Part shown: positions 9,430 to 19,385 of the stretch, one piece after another
Position numbering within the stretch: the first letter of the stretch is position 1
How the letters are laid out: every line of letters starts with the position of its first letter
Assembly: GCF_016342275.1 (NCBI RefSeq)
Contig: NZ_JAEIOT010000004.1
Span: 496,001-560,000, forward strand
From: Corynebacterium marambiense
Lineage (GTDB): Bacteria; Actinomycetota; Actinomycetes; Mycobacteriales; Mycobacteriaceae
DNA: 64,000 nucleotides
Reading direction: 5' to 3'
Program-made: the position numbers and the translations under genes
The notes under the pieces: generated by a model
Database searches by the model: none
The model's input: only the letters and a program-made list of their open reading frames with translations
Told to the model about the DNA's origin: nothing

Positions 9430-12129
9430 CTAGCCGGAATGTGTCTCGGTGTTCCTTGCGCCCCGGATCCGGCGCATGATCTTCGTCTGAATGAGCCGGA
9501 GTATCAGGGCGAGGACTAGAAGACCGACGATCAGTCGACCGAGAAGACCGATGAGCGGGCCCTGGGTTTGGACGGTGATCTCCACCGGATCGCTGACCAC
9601 GGATCCTTGTGAACCGGAGAGTCGCAGAACCAGCGTCACCTTGTCCGGTTCGTTCGGTAGATCCGCGGTCATCTGGGTCATGATCGACCCCTTAGCCGGG
9701 ATCCAGAGCTGATCGGGCACGTGCACGACACTGCCGGGAGGTCCCAAGTAACTGATCCGACCGTCAACGGGCAACGGTAGACCGTTGCGTGCGACGATGA
9801 GTAGCGGAGAGGACTGGGACACCCTGGTGTAGACGTAACCGGGTGGAAGAAGAGCCACTGACGACTGCAGCTTCTCGAGCATCTCCCGGTTCAGTGTGAA
9901 GATGTGGTCCGCGTGTGCCGTCGAGGCGGCATACTCCTCCGCGTTCCGACGGCCAATCACCGTGAGACCCCGCAGCAGGTCGAGCATCAGGGGCCGCATG
10001 AACGCGTAGCGTGTTAGCGCGATCCCCGGATCGTTGACCATCAGTTGGGTCAGGTCGTTCATGTAGTTCGATTGCTGGGTTGCGGCGAGCACCTCGTCAT
10101 CCGACGGCGCTGAGGGGTCCGGGAAGGGGGGCCCGAACCTGTCCATTCGGCGATTCGGGTCGGCGGGACCTGCGGACCGGCTGAGGGTCGTCTCGGTGGC
10201 GGCATCCGGCGTCGTCGCCTCATGCAGGGTCAGTGGGCGCGCCTGACCAGTTTCCAGCAGCCGGGCAACGGTGCCGAGTAGTTCGGCGCTAGCAGCCGGT
10301 GCCGCGGGTGCGGCCGGGGGAACGATGATGACCGGTTCCGGTGCTGCCGTTCCCTGATCATCGACGGGAACAGATTGGCGTGCGGCATCGACCGCCAGCC
10401 GCACGGCGCTGTTACCGGTGGTGAGCCGCGCCCGCTCGGAGTCGAGGTTCGGGTCGTGTCTTGTCTCCGGGTTGCTGTACCCGACCGTCAACGGTTCCGG
10501 ACCGGTGGCCGCGAGCGTGGCCGCCAGTGAACCCTCGTAGCTTACTCCGGTCACCCCCGGACCGAGGCCAGTAAAGCGACCTCGTGCGGGAGCTCCCCAC
10601 ACGCTGTTGTCCGTCACGAGAACCCGGACACCGGTGGCGGGCGCGGGAAACGCTGCCCTGGGATACGGTTCCGGCATGGCCGGATCCTCGAGGGCGGCGG
10701 TGTCGGCCGGGTGGTGGACGGTGGGTAGCCCCTGCTGCTGCAGCAGTTCCCACGCGGATTCGGGATTGACGGTATCTGCGGGTCCGGTGGTGTCCGCGAG
10801 GGGCAGCCAGGCTGCGGTTGATTCGGTGACGTAGCCGGACAACGGGATCACGAGGTTGCGTTCCGGCTCGGTGTCCAGGACATCGGCGATGATCGACGTA
10901 CCGCGGGACAGTGCCTCACGGACCAGCCACTGGTTGCCTGTCCGGCTGACCGCATTGATGTCCGTCCCCGCCCACGGCAGTGCCACTGTGCAGCCTTGTC
11001 CCGCGGCGGTCCGGAGTCGAGCCAGCCAGGCATCCGCTGCGACCGCTCCCCCACCTGGCTGCTCCGCGCGGGGCGCAGCCGAGTCCGCGCGCCAGCTGTC
11101 CCGAAGCCGCGGTGTGTCGGACACGGGACTCAGACGCTCGGTGGCCACGGTGTACCCGGCACGCATCCGGTCGACGACCTCGATCAGCTGGGGATCGACC
11201 GCCAGGCATGTCGCCTCTCGGAGAGCGGAGCCTGATTCTCCGTCGGTGGCTTCGAGGTATATGTCGAGGAGCCGGTCGAGCCGGCCGCCCTCCTGTAGTT
11301 GGGCGGCTAGGTCATCATTTTCGAGGAGCAGCGGTGCCGACATCGGCGCCTCGCCCGTTTCCCCGGCGACGAGTCCGGTAGGGGCGGTGAGGGGCCACAA
11401 CATGGTGATCCCGGGTACCTCGGCCGCCGGGTTCTCCTGGGAGGTACGGGTGTGGAGAGAACCCGTGGTCCGATCGGTGACCGCGAGGAGGAACCGCTCC
11501 GACGTGAGGTACCTGATGATGCCCTCTCCTGTTCGACCATTCAGGTTGATCATCACGGGATACACCCCGGGTGCTCCGATACCCAGGCCGTCCGGTGAGC
11601 CGGGTGCGGTGTCCAGCGGTAGAGCAACCGTCACCGAGTCTCCTGGGCGGAGCGGGCCGGCGACATCGGTGAATGGGCCGGTATAACCGTAGGTCGATTG
11701 GTGGTCGGTCAGGCTCAGCCTGGCAGCAGCCGTATCTTCGACGGCATCAGCCCGCTGAAACCGAAGTGATAGATTATCTACTACTTGTTCAGAACGGTTC
11801 TCGATGGTGAGATTGACCAGCTGTTTTGTCCCTAGATCGATGTTTTCTAGTGGAGTATCCAGCCTGATCTCGATACCGCTCGCAGCGTCATCTTCACGGA
11901 CGGAGGGGTTCCTCCACTGGGACATCGGCCCGTCCGGAGCGCCGAGCAGCTCGTGGCCCTGTGCAGCCGCAGTACCGACGGGTCCGGCCTGCCCGACCGG
12001 GATCGCGGCAATCAGTCCGGCGGCGAGAATGCTGCCGGTGAGAGCACGAACCCGGCGGGCACGGTCCTGCCGCCGGACACCTACCGCGCGGTAGGTGTCC
12101 GTGGAGCGGAAGAAATCGGACGGATTCAC
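9430..12129 (-). CDS. DUF6049-type secreted/membrane protein (Rv3909-like)
   Basis: This 899-residue protein has an N-terminal membrane/signal segment (about 28-56, [20 protein letters not shown]), a large extracytoplasmic region and a C-terminal transmembrane helix (about 858-885, [21 protein letters not shown]) followed by a basic tail. That gives a type I-like topology with most of the protein outside. Its place between murJ and mutT4 matches the conserved mycobacterial Rv3908-Rv3910 block, implying a cell-envelope role, but no biochemical function is known. The GTG start at 12129 overlaps the upstream mutT4 stop in a GTGA junction. Confidence 0.75.
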   Translation of the reverse strand: MNPSDFFRSTDTYRAVGVRRQDRARRVRALTGSILAAGLIAAIPVGQAGPVGTAAAQGHELLGAPDGPMSQWRNPSVREDDAASGIEIRLDTPLENIDLGTKQLVNLTIENRSEQVVDNLSLRFQRADAVEDTAAARLSLTDHQSTYGYTGPFTDVAGPLRPGDSVTVALPLDTAPGSPDGLGIGAPGVYPVMINLNGRTGEGIIRYLTSERFLLAVTDRTTGSLHTRTSQENPAAEVPGITMLWPLTAPTGLVAGETGEAPMSAPLLLENDDLAAQLQEGGRLDRLLDIYLEATDGESGSALREATCLAVDPQLIEVVDRMRAGYTVATERLSPVSDTPRLRDSWRADSAAPRAEQPGGGAVAADAWLARLRTAAGQGCTVALPWAGTDINAVSRTGNQWLVREALSRGTSIIADVLDTEPERNLVIPLSGYVTESTAAWLPLADTTGPADTVNPESAWELLQQQGLPTVHHPADTAALEDPAMPEPYPRAAFPAPATGVRVLVTDNSVWGAPARGRFTGLGPGVTGVSYEGSLAATLAATGPEPLTVGYSNPETRHDPNLDSERARLTTGNSAVRLAVDAARQSVPVDDQGTAAPEPVIIVPPAAPAAPAASAELLGTVARLLETGQARPLTLHEATTPDAATETTLSRSAGPADPNRRMDRFGPPFPDPSAPSDDEVLAATQQSNYMNDLTQLMVNDPGIALTRYAFMRPLMLDLLRGLTVIGRRNAEEYAASTAHADHIFTLNREMLEKLQSSVALLPPGYVYTRVSQSSPLLIVARNGLPLPVDGRISYLGPPGSVVHVPDQLWIPAKGSIMTQMTADLPNEPDKVTLVLRLSGSQGSVVSDPVEITVQTQGPLIGLLGRLIVGLLVLALILRLIQTKIMRRIRGARNTETHSG

Positions 12130-13139
12130 CGGGGTGTCCTTCTCCCCTCCGACTTTTCCCGTCGGGCGAGTTCGGGAAGCATGTCGTGGGCGCAGCGCGC
12201 CAATTTACGTTCATCCGCGTACGCGAGACGTTCGATGAGTTCGCTGGCCGGGACCCAGGTGACCTCGGTGACCTCCGGGTCTTCGTCGTTGAGGTCCCCG
12301 TCCAAGTAGCGGAGCAGGTGGTGGTGTACCGTCTTGTGGATCCGGACCCCCTCGGAGACGAACCAGTAGTCGATGACACCGAGTTCCGCGAAGACCTCAC
12401 CGGAGATCCCGGTCTCCTCCCAGACCTCCCGTTCGGCGGTCGCCGCGCGCCCCTCACCGGGCTCGACGTGGCCTTTGGGCATCGACCAGAGGAGACGGCC
12501 ACGGCGATCCAGTCGACCGATCAACGCGACGTAGATCCGTCCGAGGTCAACGGATCCATCCTCCCGCACCGATTCAGCCAGCCCGGAGACAACGAGACCA
12601 CCAGCCGATGTCTCATCATTCGTCTGCATCCGGGGTCGCTGAACGTGGGCCCGGGGTGGTCCACCCGGACGGGTGCGACGGCCGCTCTTGCGGTTCCGGG
12701 CACCCGGATCACGACGTCTGCCGCTTGCTCGCTCTGCGGTGTCCCCCGTCCGAGTGGATGGTTTCTCCGGTTGCGTCTTCTGCCTGCCGACGCTCGAGCT
12801 CTCTGATGTAGACGGCGGGTTCTGCACCGCCTTCGTGGCGTTCGTCTTCTTGCCGTGTCCCCGGCGGCGGCGCCGGGAACGCCGTCGGCCAGAACCGGCG
12901 GGCGGACGGCCATCGCGGGTTCCGGAGTTTCCGTCTCCCGGAGCGCCGGATGATCCGGCGGAGCCGGCCGCCACCGGCGTCGTGGGATCGGATGCTCCGG
13001 TGGCTGCAGCGGAGTTCGCTTCGGGGCCCGCGCTCTGCTGATCGGTCTGGCGCGAACGATCATGCGAGCGACGTCGCCGACGACCACGTCGGCGACGTCC
13101 TGGCTGCTTCTCGGCATGCTGCCGCTCGCTGTCGCTCAT
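12126..13139 (-). CDS. mutT4: NUDIX hydrolase with basic N-terminal extension (MutT4-like)
   Basis: This 337-residue protein has a low-complexity, very basic N-terminal half ([14 protein letters not shown] and [13 protein letters not shown]) and a C-terminal NUDIX domain. The Nudix box is intact: GHVEPGE, then [14 protein letters not shown] enzymes hydrolyse nucleoside diphosphates linked to another moiety; mycobacterial MutT4 occupies this locus. The start is set at ATG 13139 ([12 protein letters not shown]) because the longer frame enters the divergent promoter region shared with cca. The Arg-rich extension may bind nucleic acid (inference). Confidence 0.85.
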   Translation of the reverse strand: MSDSERQHAEKQPGRRRRGRRRRRSHDRSRQTDQQSAGPEANSAAATGASDPTTPVAAGSAGSSGAPGDGNSGTRDGRPPAGSGRRRSRRRRRGHGKKTNATKAVQNPPSTSESSSVGRQKTQPEKPSTRTGDTAERASGRRRDPGARNRKSGRRTRPGGPPRAHVQRPRMQTNDETSAGGLVVSGLAESVREDGSVDLGRIYVALIGRLDRRGRLLWSMPKGHVEPGEGRAATAEREVWEETGISGEVFAELGVIDYWFVSEGVRIHKTVHHHLLRYLDGDLNDEDPEVTEVTWVPASELIERLAYADERKLARCAHDMLPELARREKSEGRRTPR

Positions 13140-13291
13140 ATCCCATGATCGTAACCCGCCGGGCATCCGGGTGGTACTCCGACCCGCAGCGAGCTGCGGT
13201 GAAGCCGTCGTGGGCCGGGTTGGGTCAGCCCTGCCGCCGCGCCCCTCCAACCCGGCCCCGAGGGTGCGGTACGGCGGGTAAACTCAATCAG

Positions 13292-14812
13292 GTGAAAAAC
13301 GAGGAAGTAACTGGACACCCCGGCCCGCATCCCGTGACCAATGCCGGCGTGGTCTCCGCTCTCGCCAGCGCGGAGAAGGCCATTGATGCGCTGGCGCCCG
13401 TGCTGCAGCCTCTGGCACAACGGTTCGCGGAGCACTCCGTCCCGCTCTACCTCGTCGGTGGATCGGTTCGGGATGCGCTGCTGGGCCGACTCGGCACCGA
13501 TCTCGACTTCACCACGCCCGCCCGTCCCGATCTCGTCCGGACGATCCTCGACAGCTACGCAGACATCGTCTGGGACACGGGAATCGACTTCGGAACCCTC
13601 TCCGCGGAGAAGGACGGCCAGCAGATCGAGATCACGACCTTCCGGTCCGATACCTATGACGGCCAGAGCCGAAATCCCGAGGTCATCTACGGTGACACCC
13701 TCGCCGGTGACCTAATCCGGCGCGACTTCAAGGTCAATGCGATGGCCGTCGAGCTGCTCCCCGACGGATCCTTCCTGTTCCACGACCCGGTCGGTGGTCT
13801 CGCGGACCTAGCGGCCGGAGTCCTGGACACCCCCGCAACCCCGGAACAGAGTTTCACCGATGATCCCCTGAGGATGCTGCGGGCGGCCCGGTTCGTCTCG
13901 CAGCTGAATTTCCATCCCTCTGAGCGGGTGCTCGCCGCGATGACCGCGATGTCCGGGCAGATCAGGCGGATCACGGTGGAACGGGTTCAGGCGGAACTGG
14001 ACAAGATGATGCTCGGTGTCGTCCCGTGGCTCGGCATCGATCTGATGGTCGACACAGGAATCGCCGACGTCATCTTCCCCGAGATCCCCGCCCTGCGCCT
14101 CACCCAGGATGAGCACCGCCAGCACAAGGACGTCTACGCCCACTCGCTGCAGGTTCTTCGCCAGGTCATGGAGAAGGAGGAGGGCGGCCCCGACCTCGTC
14201 CTCCGCTGGGCCGCGCTACTCCACGACATCGGTAAGCCCGACACCCGTGCCTTCAGCGCGGACGGAGCCGTGACCTTCCACCAGCATGAGGTCGTGGGGG
14301 CTAAACTAGCGCGGCGTCGACTACGGGCCCTCAAATATCCGAAGCATGTGATCAACGAGGTCAACCAGCTCGTCTTCCTACACATGCGGTTCCACGGATA
14401 CGGAGAGAGCCGGTGGACTGACTCTGCTGTTCGCCGCTATGTCACCGACGCCGGTGACCAGCTCCCGCGCCTGCACAAACTCGTGCGCGCGGACGTGACC
14501 ACCCGGAACCGTCGAAAGGCGGAGCGGCTCGCCCGGACGTACGACCACCTTGAGGAGCGGATCGCGGAGATCGAGGAGAAGGAGGATCTCGCCCGGGTCC
14601 GCCCGGACCTGGACGGCAACGAGATCATGCGGCTGCTCGACATCTCTCCCGGTCCCGAGGTCGGTCAGGCCTGGTCGTTCCTGAAGGAACTGCGCCTGGA
14701 GCGTGGCCCCCTTGAGCATGATCAAGCGGTGGAGGCGCTACTCGCCTGGTGGCGCACCGAAAGGGACAATTCCGCGGCGCCGAGGACAACGGAGGGCGAG
14801 AACAATGAGTGA
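13292..14812 (+). CDS. cca: CCA-adding tRNA nucleotidyltransferase / poly(A) polymerase family
   Basis: About 506 residues. The head domain has the nucleotidyltransferase signature LVGGSVRDALLGR and DLDF (metal-binding aspartates), followed by the RRDFKVNAMAVEL and ERVQAEL-type motifs of class II CCA enzymes, and then an HD domain (WAALLHDIGKPDTR). It adds or repairs the 3' CCA of tRNAs. The chosen start is GTG 13292; the frame stays open upstream, but no ribosome site supports a longer form. Its last 8 bases overlap the downstream YqgE-like gene. Confidence 0.9.
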   Translation: MKNEEVTGHPGPHPVTNAGVVSALASAEKAIDALAPVLQPLAQRFAEHSVPLYLVGGSVRDALLGRLGTDLDFTTPARPDLVRTILDSYADIVWDTGIDFGTLSAEKDGQQIEITTFRSDTYDGQSRNPEVIYGDTLAGDLIRRDFKVNAMAVELLPDGSFLFHDPVGGLADLAAGVLDTPATPEQSFTDDPLRMLRAARFVSQLNFHPSERVLAAMTAMSGQIRRITVERVQAELDKMMLGVVPWLGIDLMVDTGIADVIFPEIPALRLTQDEHRQHKDVYAHSLQVLRQVMEKEEGGPDLVLRWAALLHDIGKPDTRAFSADGAVTFHQHEVVGAKLARRRLRALKYPKHVINEVNQLVFLHMRFHGYGESRWTDSAVRRYVTDAGDQLPRLHKLVRADVTTRNRRKAERLARTYDHLEERIAEIEEKEDLARVRPDLDGNEIMRLLDISPGPEVGQAWSFLKELRLERGPLEHDQAVEALLAWWRTERDNSAAPRTTEGENNE

Positions 14813-15410
14813 TCTTTTTGGTGACCGGCTCTTCAATGCGTTGGAACGGACGGATCCCGCACCCGGCATGCTGCTCGTTGCGGCACCGGGACTCGCGGCC
14901 GGAGAATTCACCCGGAGCGTGGTGTTCATCATCGAGCACGGTGCGACAGGTACTTTCGGCGTCAATCTCGTCGCACGCAGTGACGTGGCGATCGATGAGG
15001 TCATGCCCGAATGGCTCTCGATCACCGCGAACCCGAAGGCGCTCTACATAGGTGGTCCACTCTCGCGGGACACGGTGCTCTGCGTCGGGGTGACGAAGAA
15101 TGGGGTCGACCCCTCCGAGGAGCCGAGGTTGACCCGTTGCGCCAACCGCATTGTCTACGTCAACGGTGCGACCGACCCGGCGGAACTCGCGACGAAGGTT
15201 GACGGAGTCAGGCTTTTCGCCGGCTATGCGGAATGGGCACGGGGCCAACTCGATGCTGAGATCGCGCGGGGCGACTGGTACATTGCGCCCGCTCTCCCGG
15301 GTGACATTCTTGCCCCCGGCCCGGCGGATCTCTGGAGCGATGTCATGCGCCGGCAGCCGGCACCGTTGCCCGCCTTCGCCACCTTCCCCGTCGACCCGAG
15401 AGACAACTGA
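14805..15410 (+). CDS. YqgE/AlgH family protein
   Basis: A 201-residue protein with the family's opening pattern (GMLLVAAPGLAAGEFTRSVV, then FIIEHGATGTFGVNL) and the closing WYIAPALPGDILAP region. YqgE/AlgH proteins are widespread and poorly characterised; a catalytic function is not established. The ATG at 14805 is preceded by GGAGGG and overlaps the cca stop by 8 bp, so the genes are likely cotranscribed. A perfect parS lies just downstream. Confidence 0.88.
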   Translation: MSDLFGDRLFNALERTDPAPGMLLVAAPGLAAGEFTRSVVFIIEHGATGTFGVNLVARSDVAIDEVMPEWLSITANPKALYIGGPLSRDTVLCVGVTKNGVDPSEEPRLTRCANRIVYVNGATDPAELATKVDGVRLFAGYAEWARGQLDAEIARGDWYIAPALPGDILAPGPADLWSDVMRRQPAPLPAFATFPVDPRDN

Positions 15411-15438
15411 AGCGCCGGACACCGCTCCGACCCGTCGT

Positions 15439-15454
15439 TGTTTCACGTGAAACA
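15439..15454. promoter_or_regulatory. parS: parS site 2, perfect
   Basis: A perfect 16/16 match to TGTTTCACGTGAAACA. Symmetry extends to 20 bp (15437-15456). It lies between the convergent YqgE-like and SBF-like genes. Confidence 0.92.
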
Positions 15455-15487
15455 ACCCATCTGCACGCTGTCGCGGCGGATTGAGGT

Positions 15488-16486
15488 TCAGGGGTGTGAC
15501 GCTGTGCCCCGGGACGTTTCGTGGTCCGGTTCGTCGTCCGCGTAATGTGACGCCAGGGCGGCGCACATCATCAGCTGGACCTGGTGGAAGATCATCAACG
15601 GTAGAATGAGCAGACCGAGTTCCCCGGTACCGAAGATGACGGCCGCCATCGGCAATCCGGTGGCGAGAGACTTCTTCGTTCCACAGAACTGGATGGCGAG
15701 AGTATCCGCCCGATTGAACCCCAGACGTTGTGCGCCGAAGCGCGTGAGCCACAGCATGAATGCGACGAGGGCGACGGAGAACAGCACCAGCCCCATCAGG
15801 TCCAGGGGTGTCACCCGAGACCAGATGCCCTCCACCATTCCCGCCGAGAACGCCGAATAGACCACCATGGTGATGGAGCCCCGGTCGATGATCTTCGTCG
15901 CAGAATGGGACACGATCGATCTGATCCACGGCCGCACGAGCTGTCCCAGGAAGAAAGGCAGGAGGAGCTGAATTGCGATGTCGAGGAAGACCTGACCGCT
16001 GACTTGGACGTGACCCCCCTGACTCATCAACAGCATCACCAGCAGCGGTGTGAGGACCACGCCGAGCAGATTCGACGCAGAGGCACTGATGATCGCCCCC
16101 GCGACGTTCCCCCGCGCGATCGAGGTGAAGGCCACCGAGGATTGAACGGTTGACGGAACCAGGGTCAGGTACACGATCCCCAGGAACAGTCCCGTGGGGA
16201 ACAGTCGCTCGAAGGGCATGAGTGCGACACCGATGAGCGGGAAGACCACGTAGGTGAAAGCGAGGATGGCGAGGTGCAATCTCCAGTGCCGGAGACCCGC
16301 CAGCGCCTCGGGCGTCGAGAGGCGTGCCCCATAGACGAAGAAGAGCAGCGCGATCGCCATCTTCGTCGCCGCGGAGAATACGGTCGCCGTCTCATCCCGG
16401 ACAGGCAGCACGACGGCGAGGAGAACAGCGAGTAGAATGAGGACGATCAAAGGATCGGTTCGCGGGCGTCTGATACGACTGGGCAT
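15488..16486 (-). CDS. SBF-like (bile acid:sodium symporter family) membrane transporter
   Basis: This 332-residue protein has about ten hydrophobic segments. It carries SBF-like family features: VYLTLVPSTVQSSVAFTSIA in the first half and FCGTKKSLATGLPMAAVIF in the second. These correspond to the crossover regions of the YfeH/SLC10A7-type branch. The substrate is unknown; relatives transport organic anions or affect calcium homeostasis. It is monocistronic and convergent with the YqgE-like gene. Confidence 0.85.
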   Translation of the reverse strand: MPSRIRRPRTDPLIVLILLAVLLAVVLPVRDETATVFSAATKMAIALLFFVYGARLSTPEALAGLRHWRLHLAILAFTYVVFPLIGVALMPFERLFPTGLFLGIVYLTLVPSTVQSSVAFTSIARGNVAGAIISASASNLLGVVLTPLLVMLLMSQGGHVQVSGQVFLDIAIQLLLPFFLGQLVRPWIRSIVSHSATKIIDRGSITMVVYSAFSAGMVEGIWSRVTPLDLMGLVLFSVALVAFMLWLTRFGAQRLGFNRADTLAIQFCGTKKSLATGLPMAAVIFGTGELGLLILPLMIFHQVQLMMCAALASHYADDEPDHETSRGTASHP

Positions 16487-16590
16487 GGAGACAGTCTAAG
16501 GGGTCCCCTGAACCGGATCGACCTCCCAGAGATCGGGCGGAGCTTCAGGGTCGGCCCGACACTGTGGCTTTCCTGTGGGAGCATGGGGTC

Positions 16591-18738
16591 ATGACCTCCA
16601 ATCATCCCGAGTCCCTGGTACCCGCAGACCGAACGATAGAGGATCGGGGCACACCCGTCTCGACAGGCCCACCGCATGTTGTGAGGAAAGCCGTGGGATG
16701 GGCCACGATCGTGGCTTTTGTGCTGCTCTTCGCGGCGCTGCAGTTTCTGGCCGCCGGCGCCGGAGATTCCGATCGGGCTCCCCAGGGGCTTCCGGATACC
16801 GCTGAGTCCGCCCGGGCCGGGCGACTCCAGGAACGTTTCCCAGGCGGTGACAACCTGCCCGCTGTGCTGGTGTACTCCACCGACGACACGCTGAGCGTCG
16901 ACCAGTTGGAGGCGATCAACGGATCGGTAGCGCGGCTCGCGGGAACGGAGCTGCCCGATGGGCAGACGCTGCAAGGTGTGGGGCCGACGGTGCCGCTGTC
17001 GGAGCGTGCCGCGCAGGCGACGGTCCTGCTGCCGGCGGACCTGGACGGCTTCGGGCTCAGCGACGCAGTGACCGAGCTCCGGGTATCCTCCCGCGAGAAC
17101 CTGCCCCTCGGAGTCCGTGTTGAGGTGACCGGCCCGGCGGGCTTCGCGGCGGACACCGCGGCGGCGTTCTCGGGTGCCAATGTCACACTGCTTGCCGTCA
17201 CTGCCGCGGTTGTCGCGGTGCTGCTTATTCTCACCTACCGCTCCCCCATACTCTGGCTCGTCCCTCTGGTCGTCGTCGCTCTCTCGGATCGGGCCGCCGC
17301 TGCGGTTACCGCCTGGCTCTCCTCGACCACGGGATGGTTCGCCAACGACGGATCCACCGCAGGAATCACCTCGGTGCTGGTGTTCGGTGCCGGGACCAAC
17401 TACGCGTTGCTGCTGGTAAGCAGGTATCGGGAAGAGCTGAGGATGCGGTCGTGCCACCGGCAGGCCCTGGGCAGCGCCCTGCGGGGTGCGACCCCGGCCA
17501 TTCTGTCGTCGAACCTGACCGTCGTGCTCGCGCTGCTCACTCTCACCGCGGCGACGGTTCCGGCATTCCGGAGCCTCGGTATATCGAGTGCGATCGGACT
17601 GCTGCTTGCCCTTCTCTTCGCACTCGTTCTCCTGCCCGCACTGCTCGCGATCTGTGGCCGGGGGCTGTTCTGGCCGAGGATTCCCCGCGCTGACGGACAC
17701 CCGCAGACAGACGATGGCGGAGTTTTCGGTCGGGTCGCTGCCGCGGTCGCCCGACGCCCGGGCGCCGTACTCGCCGTGATGGTCCTCGTCCTCCTCTGCA
17801 TGACCGCCGGGCTCTCCGGTACGCGATTCGGATTGTCCACGACCGAACAGTTCCGGACCGACTCCGAGGCCGTCGCAGGGCAACGCACCCTCGCCGAGAA
17901 CGCACCCGCCGGGGCATCCGCTCCACTGGTTGTCATCGCGGATGCGGACGCGGCACCTGGGATCAGGGATGAGATCAGCGCACACCCGGACCTCACCGTT
18001 CTCGGTCCACCGGTGGAGAGCACCGACGGGGGACTCGCCCGGCTCACGGTTCTACCGGACGCGGAACCCGCCTCGCCCCGGTCCTTCGAGCTGATCCACG
18101 ATACCCGGAACATCGCACGCGCGGCAGACCCGGATGCCGTCGTCGGTGGTGCGGCAGCCCGGGATCTGGACAGCCGTGACGCCACCCTGAGGGATCTACG
18201 GGTCTGCGTACCCCTGATTCTGCTGGTGGTGTTCCTGGTTCTCGTGGTGGTGCTGCGTGCCGTTCTGGCTCCGTTCCTGCTGCTCGCGGCCGCGGCACTG
18301 TCCACCACCGCCGCCCTCGGTGTGGGCGCCTGGATATCCGATCACATCTTCGGGTTCCCGGGCCTGGACACTGCCGCTCCCCTCTACTCCATCCTGTTCC
18401 TGGTTGCGCTCGGGATCGACTACACCGTTTTCCTTGTGCTCCGTGCCAAGGAAGAGAGCGAGGGAAGAGATGTCCGACGGGGGATGGTGCGCGCGGTGGG
18501 GCTCACCGGCGGGGTGATCACCTCGGCCGGGATCGTTCTGGCGGCGGTATTCGCGGTACTCGGGGTGCTTCCCCTCATCACCCTCACCCAGGTCGGCATC
18601 ATCGTCGGCTTCGGCATCCTGCTCGACACCTTCCTGGTCCGCACGCTCGTCGTGCCGGCACTCTTCGAGCTCATCGGCGAGCGGATCTGGTGGCCTGCCC
18701 GGTCAGCGGAACCCGCAGCCGCGTGCACCGCGGAGTAG
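16591..18738 (+). CDS. MMPL/RND family exporter
   Basis: About 715 residues with the MMPL layout: TM1 (about 35-55), a periplasmic porter domain, five TM segments, a second periplasmic domain and five more TM segments. The duplicated TM4/TM10 motifs with likely proton-relay residues are visible: GTNYALLLVSRYREELR and GIDYTVFLVLRAKEES. MMPL proteins export lipids, and in corynebacteria CmpL members move trehalose mycolates. The size and simple C-terminus fit a smaller MmpL-like protein rather than a proven mycolate exporter. ATG 16591 was preferred over GTG 16564 because GGGAG lies upstream. Confidence 0.87.
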   Translation: MTSNHPESLVPADRTIEDRGTPVSTGPPHVVRKAVGWATIVAFVLLFAALQFLAAGAGDSDRAPQGLPDTAESARAGRLQERFPGGDNLPAVLVYSTDDTLSVDQLEAINGSVARLAGTELPDGQTLQGVGPTVPLSERAAQATVLLPADLDGFGLSDAVTELRVSSRENLPLGVRVEVTGPAGFAADTAAAFSGANVTLLAVTAAVVAVLLILTYRSPILWLVPLVVVALSDRAAAAVTAWLSSTTGWFANDGSTAGITSVLVFGAGTNYALLLVSRYREELRMRSCHRQALGSALRGATPAILSSNLTVVLALLTLTAATVPAFRSLGISSAIGLLLALLFALVLLPALLAICGRGLFWPRIPRADGHPQTDDGGVFGRVAAAVARRPGAVLAVMVLVLLCMTAGLSGTRFGLSTTEQFRTDSEAVAGQRTLAENAPAGASAPLVVIADADAAPGIRDEISAHPDLTVLGPPVESTDGGLARLTVLPDAEPASPRSFELIHDTRNIARAADPDAVVGGAAARDLDSRDATLRDLRVCVPLILLVVFLVLVVVLRAVLAPFLLLAAAALSTTAALGVGAWISDHIFGFPGLDTAAPLYSILFLVALGIDYTVFLVLRAKEESEGRDVRRGMVRAVGLTGGVITSAGIVLAAVFAVLGVLPLITLTQVGIIVGFGILLDTFLVRTLVVPALFELIGERIWWPARSAEPAAACTAE

Positions 18739-18750
18739 GTGGCGGACGAC

Positions 18751-18782
18751 AGAAGACCCCGGGCCACGGCCCGGGGTCTTCT
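18751..18782. terminator. Strong bidirectional terminator
   Basis: A perfect 15-bp stem (18751-18765 with 18768-18782) around a very short loop. It lies between the convergent MMPL and Rieske genes. Confidence 0.85.
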
Positions 18783-18813
18783 GCGTTGTGCGGATGGCCA
18801 ATACCGGCGTCGA

Positions 18814-18829
18814 TGTTCCACGTGAAACA
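18814..18829. promoter_or_regulatory. parS-like site 3
   Basis: TGTTCCACGTGAAACA matches 15/16. It is intergenic between the MMPL terminator and the Rieske gene. Confidence 0.8.
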
Positions 18830-18858
18830 TCGACCACGGCGGGACCGGGTGGCTGCGG

Positions 18859-19278
18859 TCACGAAGCGGTGAGTGTGGTCCCGGCGGCGCTGAGCTTGGC
18901 CGGATCCAGCGGCGCCCGTGCGGGCCCCTCGACGACGCTCCCGTCCTCGATGCTGAACACGGAGTTGTGCTTCGGACAGCGGACGGTGTCGCCCTCGACG
19001 ACCTCCACCTTCGCGCCCTGATGGGGGCAGATGGTCGAATAGGCGTGGAAGACACCCGATGTCGGCTGTGCGATGATGAAGTTTCCCACGACGACCGCAC
19101 TCCCCACTGGTACGTCCTCCGCCTCCACTGATGCGGGAGTTTGCTTCCCGCCGCATGCGGCGAGGACGGCGCCGGCGAAGGTCGTGGCGGTCCCGACCAG
19201 GAACAGGCGACGGCTGCAGGACGGTGAGTGGGCTTTCCGGGAGTCATCTTGGCAGCTCATAGGCCCAGTATCTCCCAT
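18859..19278 (-). CDS. Rieske [2Fe-2S] protein with Tat signal and lipobox
   Basis: 139 residues. The N-terminus has a twin-arginine motif (SRRLFLVG), a hydrophobic stretch and a lipobox LAAC, so export as a folded lipoprotein is predicted. The mature part has a Rieske cluster signature, CPHQG and CPKHNS (Cys-His pairs), which binds a 2Fe-2S centre. The partner is unknown and no oxygenase or bc1 gene is adjacent. An alternative start is ATG 19260. Confidence 0.85.
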   Translation of the reverse strand: MGDTGPMSCQDDSRKAHSPSCSRRLFLVGTATTFAGAVLAACGGKQTPASVEAEDVPVGSAVVVGNFIIAQPTSGVFHAYSTICPHQGAKVEVVEGDTVRCPKHNSVFSIEDGSVVEGPARAPLDPAKLSAAGTTLTAS

Positions 19279-19385
19279 CCGGACAGTCGTGTCACAAACG
19301 GTGAGGCTGACCTATCCTCCCCGGATGGCGCCGGGGTGCTCCCCGGTGGTTGACAACGTCATGGGGTGATCATCCACCATCCGGA

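Noticed and set aside
16447..17985. 512-residue antisense frame over the MMPL gene
   Set aside because: Low-complexity Arg/Gly/Gln-rich sequence opposite a clear transporter.
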